Shown here one piece after another: positions 55,820 through 64,000 of a stretch of DNA of 64,000 bases. This DNA comes from Notospermus geniculatus (lineage: Eukaryota > Nemertea > Pilidiophora > Heteronemertea > Lineidae). Numbering within the stretch: position 1 is the stretch's first letter; every line of letters begins with the position of its first letter. The DNA is taken from positions 3,590-67,589 of the forward strand of contig NMRB01002170.1 in assembly GCA_002633025.1 (NCBI GenBank). Direction: 5' to 3'. A model generated the notes under the pieces. The model ran no database searches. It was not told the DNA's origin and worked only from the letters and a program-made list of their open reading frames with translations. A program made the translations under genes and the position numbers.

Positions 55820-56578
55820 TTATGTAGAAAATTTTATTAATAACTCATACTGAATATTTGCGTCATTAAACTTTATTTTCTTATTTTTTTCATCTGTAAC
55901 CCAAAGTCTTAATTTGTTAAATCTTTCTTTACAAGGTCTTTCTTTCATACTTGGCGTGTATTGTAGCATTTCTCCAAAATCGCATTCTTTAACTGGTAAC
56001 CTTACAAACACATCACTTCTCTCGCCATTATAAAGGATATCTTCTGTGTTTATTATGTCACAATGAATAGTGAAATAATCGAAAGGTTTAAAGTTAATTG
56101 GTCTATCACCTTTTATTACTCCTTTTGTACTATCTATTGCAATTGGGCCCACATACCTACTATCAAGGCCCAATAATTTTTTAGAATGCTCCTCTATAAG
56201 AATTTTATAATCATCAACAGTTTTTCCTCTAGCTATCCTAAATAAAATTTGTATCTTGGCATCATATGGCCGTAAATCAAACGAAATTTTATTTCTATCT
56301 ATACCTTTTGCGTGTAATTGATTTTTAAATTCCTTGTTGAATGAAGGTAATGTATAAAATCCATCTGGCATGATAATATGTTTACCACGACGATCTTCAT
56401 AAATAACAAATCTATTATTATTTCTTGCAGATGAAATATTGTAAAATGTACAGGGCATTCCTGCATAAACAAGTTTGGAACTTTCTACATTATCTACTTC
56501 CTCATCTAATTGAATTGTTAAATCATTTGCTTCTTGATCAGGATAATCTTTTGAATCTATCATTAGTATTTTATCCAT
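55820..56578 (-). CDS. Virion-type protein, probable penton/minor-capsid single jelly roll (252 aa)
   Basis: ATG at 56578, first gene of the cluster in its own direction. The N-terminus (MIDSKDYPDQEANDLTIQL) followed by YAGMPCTFYNIS and MPDGFYTLPSFNKEF has the usual start of minor-capsid-like proteins in metazoan Polinton-like elements. The second half carries SDVFVRLPV and LRLWVTDEKNKKIKF, shared with 53845-54861. I infer a penton or vertex protein. Its length (about 250 residues) suits a single jelly-roll protein, and the frame is intact. No typical viral late promoter can be assigned in the 150 bp upstream. Confidence 0.6.
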   Translation of the reverse strand: MDKILMIDSKDYPDQEANDLTIQLDEEVDNVESSKLVYAGMPCTFYNISSARNNNRFVIYEDRRGKHIIMPDGFYTLPSFNKEFKNQLHAKGIDRNKISFDLRPYDAKIQILFRIARGKTVDDYKILIEEHSKKLLGLDSRYVGPIAIDSTKGVIKGDRPINFKPFDYFTIHCDIINTEDILYNGERSDVFVRLPVKECDFGEMLQYTPSMKERPCKERFNKLRLWVTDEKNKKIKFNDANIQYELLIKFST

Positions 56579-56732
56579 TTATAGTAGTAAAAATCTATGA
56601 AATTAGTATCTGGGAATAATAGGAAAAATGAAGCCGTGTATTTGTAGGCCTATAAAACGGGGCAAGACAATTGTGCTACATTAAGCTCGTGCACGTGTGA
56701 GGGGAAATCTTCCATCTTCCGTCCAGATCCTT

Positions 56733-57386
56733 TCAATTCCCTAATACTGCCATTCGAGCAGTTTTTAAAAGATCGGCGAAAGTCTGAGGATCCTTTGGCA
56801 TCACAATCGTTTTGAGGGCTGATTTAAGGCCTTTGATGATCACCATGATTAGCACTTTTTCTGGTATGGCATGACCGTCCATTGCCATTCGCATACGGTC
56901 TATGTATGCCGACACATTTTCGTCGTCCTTCTGAATATCCGACAGAACAGACATGTCAATTTTGTCTTTGGTATATCTGGCCTTAAATGCCAGTTCCAGT
57001 TGATTGTTATCTGTTCTGGTTGCCTCCGGTAGGCTACCGTACCACAGGGTGGCGGATTTGTCCAAGTATAGTGGAAACCAGTTGATGGCTGCCTCTGCGT
57101 TCCACTTCATGGCGGCTTGTAGCCGTTCCCATAGGGACCACCACAATTCTGCATTCTGCGTGCCGTCAAACTTTTGCAGGGAAACCGGAGCCATAGTGGC
57201 CATACCTGTCAGAGGTGATAACGTTGAGTCCTCCTCTGTGGTTAATTGATCCGTGTCTTCGTCGTCGGGGGAACTGTCTGTGTCCACAGGATCAACTCTC
57301 ACCAATCGGTTCTCTGGCTGGGTCCGTTTGAAGCTCATCAGCTTTAGCTGCCCATGAGAGGCCTGATCTTGGGGGTTCTCCACCAA
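56733..57386 (-). pseudogene. LTR-retrotransposon Gag fragment
   Basis: An open frame of 217 codons with the retrotransposon Gag pattern: LQKFDGTQNAELWWSLWERL, then AINWFPLYLDKSATLWYGSL, then ELAFKARYTKDK. It ends at a stop after ARMAVLGN without a zinc knuckle, protease or reverse transcriptase. The frame opens at TTG; the first ATG is 18 codons in (MSFKRTQPENR). On the minus strand the sequence TGGTGGAGAACCCC at the frame start could be a tRNA primer-binding site just after an LTR, which would explain a frame open to its edge. It is less A+T-rich than the adjacent virus-like cluster. It is a Gag fragment, intact in frame but truncated. Confidence 0.7.
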
Positions 57387-57470
57387 TTATTATAATGGGT
57401 TCTGGGGGTTTGAAAAGCTGAAAGAATGACAAAGATTCCAGTCAGTTGGAGCAGTTTCTATATTCGTGAT

Positions 57471-57680
57471 CAGCCAGCATCTAGGTTAAAAGTGGTTGGT
57501 GGCTATCGTCCGGGGATTATAAGCCCACCAAAATGCTGACACCGACCAATAGAAACTGGCCTCCAACCAACCTGNCAGCCAGCATCTAGGTTAAAGGTGG
57601 TTGGTGGCTATCGTCCGGGGATTATAAGCCCACCAAGATGCTGACACCGACCAATAGAAACTGGCCTTCAACCAACCTGG
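57471..57680. repeat. Tandem pair of 105-bp repeats upstream of Gag
   Basis: Both units begin CAGCCAGCATCTAGGTTAAA and end CCAACCAACCTG; the first ends at 57574 and the second starts at 57576. The single base between them is N (57575), so copy number is uncertain. On the Gag strand this lies where a 5' LTR would be expected. Confidence 0.75.
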
Positions 57681-57894
57681 AGTCCCTGTTAGCTGGCAAG
57701 CACCAATCGGAAGCATGCCGTCATCTCGGGATAAAACACCCTTGCTCGGCGCTGCCGCTAATTATGAAATCTTAGTTGTATCATCCAGGAATTTGAGTGC
57801 CGGAGGTTATCTTGAGTAAGAAAAAAGCTAACGAGGTGATTGATAAAATAACGCCGATTTACAGACAAAGGGTCAATCTAACATCGAGGTCCTT

Positions 57895-58160
57895 GTTTTA
57901 CTTTGGCAGACCGAGGGTGCCTAGCAGTCTGGACAGTGAATGGGTAATTTGGGTGAAGATTCTAAATGAGTTGATAAAATAATAGTTGTTCGGCAGATAA
58001 AAGGGGGTAGCAATCTGAACAGTGAATGGTTAGTTCAGATAAACATTCTAAAGAGCTTTTAATAGTATATCGGCAAATAATAGCAGATCTAGCAGATCGG
58101 CAGATCAAGGGGAATAGCATCCCGAAGAGTGAATGGGTAATTGGATAATTATTCTAAACG
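57895..58160. repeat. Three diverged tandem units with CAGTGAATGG
   Basis: Units of about 100 bp share AGTGAATGGGTAATT, ATTCTAAA and CGGCAGATA motifs. The third unit continues into the 181-bp segment that recurs at 59161. Confidence 0.55.
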
Positions 58161-58851
58161 AGTTTGTTACATGGTGGTCAAACACACCAGCTGTGGGATG
58201 AAGTAATTCTAAGGGATTATTTGATAAAATGAGTTGAAATGCCGAAGAGAAGTTTGAAAGTGAAATGAGATACACATCACCATAAAACATGACTACTGAG
58301 CTTCGCCACCAAGTTTTTACATTGTTGTGTACCCTTTCATCCATTTTCTCCTTTCCACTTACAAGGTGGGTATGGCTTCTGCAAAGTTTTTTGATGAAAA
58401 TGTCATCATTGTTTGAAGAGCACATCTTTTCTGTTGGAGGACGTTGTTTCCTGGTTCTTTTCCATTTCTTCATACCTAAGGCACTTAATGACAAGCAGGG
58501 AATAACGTCAGACTCTTCTCCACTAGTTGTTCCCGATACTATGGAGTCGCTGTCATCTGGTTCATAGGAAGGATCATGTGCAGTTTCATCCTCAGATTTG
58601 TTGCAATCATCATTGGGATACCATGCAGTTTTACTCGCCTCAGAGTTGTTGCCATCATCACTGGGACTAGGTGCTGTTTCTCCCGCCTCCGAGGTGTGGT
58701 TGCCATCATCACTGGGATCATATGCAGCCTCACCCGCCTCAGAGTTGTTGTTGACGTTATTACTGGGATCACGTGCAACTTCTGCCGCCTCAGAGCAGTT
58801 GCTTGTCCCGTAAAGACTGAGGATGAATTTTTCTTGTTCTTCTTCTATCAT
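58105..58851 (-). CDS. ORF with acidic 17-residue tandem repeats, unknown
   Basis: ATG at 58851 and 248 codons. Residues about 20-100 are five or six repeats of an acidic unit resembling NNSEAGEAAYDPSDDG, encoded by 51-bp minisatellite units that continue, in related form, upstream of the ATG to about 58930. A basic patch (KKWKRTRKQRPP) follows. The last roughly 60 residues are encoded by the segment duplicated at 59161-59341, so they are probably not ancestral protein sequence. I do not recognise a family. It may be an exon of a larger gene or a chance frame kept open by the repeat. Confidence 0.3.
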   Translation of the reverse strand: MIEEEQEKFILSLYGTSNCSEAAEVARDPSNNVNNNSEAGEAAYDPSDDGNHTSEAGETAPSPSDDGNNSEASKTAWYPNDDCNKSEDETAHDPSYEPDDSDSIVSGTTSGEESDVIPCLSLSALGMKKWKRTRKQRPPTEKMCSSNNDDIFIKKLCRSHTHLVSGKEKMDERVHNNVKTWWRSSVVMFYGDVYLISLSNFSSAFQLILSNNPLELLHPTAGVFDHHVTNSFRIIIQLPIHSSGCYSP

Positions 58852-59160
58852 TAGCTTTTGCCATCATCATTGGGATCCCGTGCTGTTTCCCCCGCCTCAG
58901 AGTTGCTGTTGGCATCATCACAGGGATGGCTTACTGGAATAAACGCAACGCAACGCAATCAACGCAATGAACCTAGTTCCTATTTTACCCATTTGCCGCT
59001 GCTTTGGTAGGCGTAGTGAGCACATAACATATGCGAGGGTCGAGGATTGATGCTTCCGGACCTCCAGACCCCCCGTCAGCGCGGGTAACTTCGGCGCACG
59101 TCTGCGACGACCGCCCTTGACAGCCCTGACCCCCCTCTGCTAAAAATCCTGGATCCGCGC

Positions 59161-59341
59161 CTGGGGAATAGCATCCCGAAGAGTGAATGGGTAATTGGAT
59201 AATTATTCTAAACGAGTTTGTTACATGGTGGTCAAACACACCAGCTGTGGGATGAAGTAATTCTAAGGGATTATTTGATAAAATGAGTTGAAATGCCGAA
59301 GAGAAGTTTGAAAGTGAAATGAGATACACATCACCATAAAA
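59161..59341. repeat. Second copy of a 181-bp direct repeat
   Basis: Nearly identical to 58108-58288 (GGGAATAGCATCCCGAAGAG ... CATCACCATAAAA). The two copies bracket about 870 bp holding the minisatellite ORF and a GGATCC-ended fragment. Loss of homology is abrupt on both sides. Confidence 0.8.
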
Positions 59342-60639
59342 GTTCCCCAACAATAGACGTGGCCTAGAATGGTTATTGTTGAGTTAGTTGCCGCTTAATC
59401 CGTCAGGAGGGAAACAATAAGAAAAACACAGAAATACGGGGAACACTGATCGACGTTACACCGGGCACTTGAGCCGTATTTGTGAGGAACAAGCCCCACG
59501 TCCGATTTCCCAAGAAGAAAGAAGTATTATGCGACACACCCAAGCCATGAAGATTGACCCTCCACTGTGTAGTTTCTTATAGAGTATAGACATAGGCCTA
59601 GTTTTCGTTCTGTCGTATAGTCTTTTCGTTCGTATAGTTTGCTACAGGTATCTCGTTATCCTTTCGGATTTCGAGCGACCCGGAGTGGTCAGGTCGCGTT
59701 AGGATAGGGGCCCCTTATACTCCACATTTCTATTCTGTGTTCTTTTAAAGCTTAAATTCTTTAAACGCAGGTTCATCGCATCGTCGTAACGTTTTCATAA
59801 CTTGTCCTAAGGTGGCTTAATTTCAATTCTAATTAGGCTAATTCTAATCCAATTCTTTCATTGAGGTCCGGTTCATTTTCTGGTGCCAAAATAGTAACAC
59901 GCTCAAGTAACTAAGTTTTTAACTTTATCAAGTTATGTTTTTTAGTCGTTTGTTGTTATTTTAATAGTTAATAGTTTTAATTGTGATACGTTTACTTCAT
60001 TCTGGTTATAGTTCCAGTTATAAAATTTTGCCTTTCGTCTCGTAATAGACATCGTTGTCATTGGGACAAAACTAGTTGATACAGATGAGTTTTAAGATCG
60101 CATTTGAAAACATTTAATTGACTTGAGAACTAAACGTCATATTCAATAATCTTGCCCCTTGTGCGCTGCGCAAGGAGAAAGTCGCCTTTGGGTGCGACCT
60201 AGGTCTAGGTCGGTTTGTCTAGGTCTGGGGTCAGGTGTTGTCGAGAGGCGCAATTCGAGTCAACGAGCAGGGTAAGAATTTACGATCGACAATTTCGTCT
60301 ATATACAGTCCTCTGCTTAGAATAGTTCCTAACATAATGATACCCTAGTCACCATACAAGCATATTTGAATGATTAGTAACCCACCAAGAAGGGCGAGAG
60401 AAGGATCTTAATGCCTTTTTTCCCCAATTTTTCAACACAAAATCACATCAAAAATGAAAATTCCTGGTCATAAGCAACATAATGATATGCTGCTTTTGGC
60501 ATTTGAACAATAAATATGTGGATACGACCAATTTGAAAACAGTACGCAACTTTTCATTTTGCTGATTTGCCTGCAAATTGCAATGGCGCCACCAGTGACC
60601 TCAGAACAATTCAACTGCCATCTGCCTAGTAACGCCTAG
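59342..60639. other. Interval with no gene recognised
   Basis: I see no ORF with family motifs here. T-rich stretches and short palindromes (GCGCTGCGC at 60163, repeated TAGGTCTAGG near 60200) are present. It may contain decayed retroelement untranslated sequence, but I cannot define LTRs. Confidence 0.5.
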
Positions 60640-62640
60640 CAACAGTCGTTCCATGTAGGGTTCCATTACCTAGGGTTAAGCCCCTATCTAGGGCACACCC
60701 AGGCTAGGGTTAGGGTTGTAAGGGTTGTTAGGGTTATGGTTGTTAGGGTTAGGGTTGTTAGGGTTAGGGTTGTTAGGGTTGTAAGGGTTAGGGTTATGGT
60801 TGATTTTGACCGGGAAATCGGACACGAAGCGGGAGCCTGACGTAGGCAGAGCACAAAATCTGCCAGAGGTATCTGATTAATTGCAAGCAAAACTGTTGCC
60901 AAGGCGCTCATTCTGGAGGCAACTGAAGCCGAATGGGTCAATGTCGTCCTGGGCATACCTTATGTTTACCCAGGATCATCCTGTGTAATCCTGTTCTTTA
61001 CCCAGGACGGCCCTGGGTAAACATAAGGACCTTATCTTTACCCAGATTGGAGTTCCCGAGTGGTGTAGTGAGGTTGATATTCAGCGTAAATCATTTCATG
61101 AAATGGAGGGTGGCCTCGAACTGGGCCTATACCTCCTAAGTCCTTGAGAATTTACTATCGGTTCCTTTTGAAAAGTTGCAGGGATTGGTCTTTCCTCCCT
61201 ATTCCACACCCCGGAGCAGGTATAGCGGTAATTTTCAGCCCTTTCGAGTTATGATCGTACTGCATGTTCTGCAAAAAGTAAATTCATGACAATGACGAAT
61301 GCACACGGTTAGGCTCTGGGTTGTCGTTAGGCTTGAAGCTTTGGTTAGAAGGGTTGAGCCATGTTCAGTTGCGCTGAATGGGTCAATGTCGTCCTGGTAT
61401 ACCTTATGTTTACCCAGGATTATCCTGGGTAATCATTTTCTTTACCCAGGATCATCCTGGGTAAACGTAAGGATCCTTAACTTTACCCAGCTTGGGAGTT
61501 CGGGCCGAATCGTGCTGATCGCTCCGAGGATAGAATTTGGTACGTGCGTCTCTTTCGGCAGATAACATGCAGTAGGATCATTGCTAAAAAGGGCTGAAAA
61601 TTACCGCTATACCTCCTCCGGGGTTTGCAATAGGGAGACAAGACCAATCCCTACAACTTTTAAAAAGGGACCGATAGTAAATTCTCAAGGACTTAGGAGC
61701 AATAGGCCTAGGTAGAACATGTATAATCCCTAGCCCGTGGTCTGACCCTAGCCAAGATTTAACCCTAGCTGAAGCACAACCCTAGCCGAGGCCTAAGCCA
61801 AGGCACGATCTTAACCCTAACCCTAACAACCCTAACAACCATAACCCCAACCGTAACCCTTACAACCCTAACCCTAACAACCCTAACCCTAACAACCATA
61901 ACCCTAACAACCCTAACCCTAGCCTGGGGTGTGCCCTAGATAGGGGCTTAACCCTAGGTAATGGAACCCTACATGAACATGCAGTAGGATCATTGCTAAA
62001 AAGGGCTGAAAATTACCGCTATACCTCCTCCGGGGTTTGCAATAGGGAGACAAGACCAATCCCTACAAATTTTCAAAAGGGACCAATAGTAAATTCTCAA
62101 GGACTGAGGAGCGATAGGCCTAGGTAGAACATGTATAATCCGTGTGCATTCGTCATTGTCATGAATTTACTTTTTGCAGAACATGCAGTACGATCATAAC
62201 TCGAAAGGGCTGAAAATTTCCGCTATACCTGCTCCGGGGTGTGGAATAGGGAGAAAAGACCAATCCCTACAACTTTTCAAAAGGGACCGATAGTAAATTC
62301 TCAAGGACTTCGGAGCTATAGGCCTAGTTCGAGGCCACCCTTCATTTCATGAAATGATTTACGCTGAATATCAACCTCACTACACCACTTGGGAACTCCA
62401 ATCTGGGTAAAAATAAAGCCCTATTTACACGAGCCGATTTGTCGGCCGATTTTTTCGGCCAATATAGACGTTACGACAAAACGCGTCGTGTATACTGGAT
62501 TTCCGAGACGATTTTTTTGTCGGTGCGATATCGTGTGCAGAAGTATCAGATACATCTGGCAGATTTTGTGCTCTGCCTACGTCAGGCTCCCGCTTCGTGT
62601 CCGATTTCCTGGTCAAAATACGGCATAACTAGGGATTATC
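60640..62640. mobile_element. Mosaic large inverted repeat with telomere-like arrays
   Basis: Left-arm segments reappear inverted to the right: CATGTAGGGTTCCATTACC (60652) at about 61958-61976, the GGTTAGGGTTGTTAGGG array (60710-60800) at about 61815-61920, CGGACACGAAGCGGGAGCC (60820) at about 62590, and the CATTTCATGAAATG-flanked block (61040-61300) at 62140-62410. A direct repeat also runs inside (61570-61735 versus 61980-62130), and the CCTTATGTTTACCCAGGAT unit occurs at 60958 and 61401. This nesting suggests several related foldback transposons inserted into one another. No transposase ORF is visible. Confidence 0.7.
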
Positions 62641-63189
62641 AACGCCATGCGATATACAGTAGTGTGCAGTGCTATTTTCTCTACCAACATGCGAAAATCC
62701 AGTCGCAGAGATGCGCTAGTTTAGTCACCAGAGCCAATTCACTCACTGAAGCAGCAGAGTCGGCACTGAAGCGGCAGAGTCGGCAGCCAGTGTGACGAGA
62801 TTGACACGGCGCTTGTATACTGTCGCACAGCGACACTTGAAATCAGTCAAGTTAGCATGGTTTTGACTTGTGCTTGCTTCGAATAATTCCAATCTACCCA
62901 GTGTTTGATATTTGGCCCCTCATTACACTCGCTGTCATCGATTAAAGAGATGTCATCAGTTTTAATATGTACTATTTTACCTGCATGGTGCGTTGCATGG
63001 TGCGTAGTAATACATAACTACCGCCTTTGCTACTGCTGGCGAGAACGTGGGACTTTCTGACTCGTCGGGATGCCTAAAACACGACCGTGCAATCATAATG
63101 AGCCACGGTCCCCACATGCATATATTTACACGCATTTGGTCCTCGTAATCATCTACAAATGTACTGCCTAAAGGATTATTCGGTGGCGG

Positions 63190-63600
63190 TATGTGTGATT
63201 TATGGATGTACGTAATCTCGTCAAGGCAAGTGTTTCATTCATATGTCCTTTGCAAACCATGGTCCCCATAAACGGGGGTCTGGTACAGGTCCTCGCTTTC
63301 ATATGAAAACCTGTATAGGTGTGTGCGTGTGTGTGTCCGTCTGTCACACCTTCATATCTCATCTCCTTCAACAGCTACAGCTCTGGTAACAGATCCTACC
63401 CCTAGGTTTGTCAACCTGGGCAATCCAATGAGCTAATCATTTTCAACCTCAGATGTCTCCATCATGATGTAATCAACATATCAGACTTGATATTTTGTCC
63501 GTCACGCTTTTATCTGATGCTATTACTCGGCTCCTTTAACACCTAGAGCAACAGAAACAGGTTCTACCCTTAGGTTTTCATACCCTAGGAATCGAATGGA
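63190..63600. repeat. Diverged satellite-like units
   Basis: Two related stretches share CAACAGCTACAGCTCTGGTAA / CACCTAGAGCAACAGAAAC and AGATCCTACCCCTAGGTTT / GGTTCTACCCTTAGGTTTT, about 170 bases apart. A short GTGTGTGCGTGTG run lies at 63319. No gene is seen. Confidence 0.55.
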
Positions 63601-64000
63601 CTGATTACTTTTCATCTGAGATGTAGGGGTCATGGTGATATTTGAGATAACTTGCCATATTGTCAACTGAGCAACATGAAGCAAGTCTCTGTTCATGCCT
63701 GCTTATCCAAGGACTGGACTGTGTTAAAATTCTCAGCCTCACGTGTCCGGGTGATTGAAATATCATGAGATTTTGATATATCAAACTTGATAATTTGAAA
63801 TATCTCTGCCTGTGGTAGAGATAGAGGCATGATATCAGCCACAGTTAGGTTATTGATGATGCCCATTTCGATTATGCAACAACCTTGACGATCAGAGGTC
63901 AAGGTCAAGGTCAAACTTGATAATTTGAAATATCTCTGCCTGTGGTAGAGATAGACGTATGATATCAGCCATACTTAGGTTGTTGTTGATGGTGATTTCG
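63600..64000 (-). repeat. Right inverted copy of the boundary repeat, cut by window end
   Basis: Inverse of 50085-50674: TTGCCATATTGTCAACTGAG, CAGGCATGAACAGAGACTTGC (inverse), then units with GTCAAGGTCAAGGTCAAAC. At least two 126-bp units are visible before the sequence ends. It lies about 13 kb from the left copy. Confidence 0.75.

Noticed and set aside
58289-58567. Plus-strand ORF opposite the acidic-repeat frame
   Set aside because: It has no motif and is the antisense shadow of the minisatellite region.
60700-60800. Chromosome-end telomere
   Set aside because: The TTAGGG-like array is degenerate, internal and mirrored at 61815-61920 within transposon-like arms.

Overview
This is a stretch of animal nuclear genome, most likely from a highly heterozygous marine invertebrate. 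An echinoderm, hemichordate or similar deuterostome is my guess. The reasons are small exons with canonical GT/AG borders separated by kilobase introns, very dense foldback (MITE-type) elements, tRNA-derived SINEs, and genome-wide words such as ACATGTAC, TAGGCCTA and ACCGGTAC. It is draft sequence: there is a 182-base N run at 38171-38352 and six isolated single Ns, several of which sit on repeat edges or break a reading frame, so they look like assembly joins.

Layout. 1-13360: two roughly 6-kb copies of the same non-coding sequence (1-6090 and 7955-13360) around a 1.9-kb spacer. They differ by at least five clean mobile-element insertions. 13360-25260: no recognisable gene, but two further tandem duplications (18389-20308 and 21062-23838). 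25263-39611 (minus): ten exons of a MIPOL1 orthologue, whose C-terminal exons I could not find. 40541-41318 (plus): exons 2-4 of a CCDC167 orthologue, head to head with MIPOL1. 41888-49851 (minus): at least thirteen exons of a protein with two START-type lipid-binding domains, converging on CCDC167. The introns of the two minus-strand genes hold many foldback elements.

50050-64000 is a mobile-element block of a different character. It is bounded by inverted copies of one repeat (left 50085-50674, right 63600 to the window end). It holds a frame-shifted PIN/FEN-like nuclease-domain gene (plus), a compact A+T-rich minus-strand cluster of five intronless ORFs (53224-56578) that looks like a virion morphogenesis module of a Polinton-like or related integrated DNA virus, a retroelement Gag fragment (56733-57386), an ORF with acidic 17-residue repeats, and a mosaic inverted repeat with degenerate telomere-like (TTAGGG-like) arrays at 60640-62640.

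The three host genes are ordinary conserved genes: a coiled-coil protein, a small single-pass membrane protein and a double START protein. The most interesting object is the virus-like cluster. It has two diverged paralogues of what I infer to be the same capsid fold, abutting genes, a truncated last gene, and no visible polymerase, integrase, ATPase or protease inside the window. Coordinates of spliced genes come from reading splice sites and checking codon phase across every junction; functions are inferred from recognised sequence motifs without any database search.
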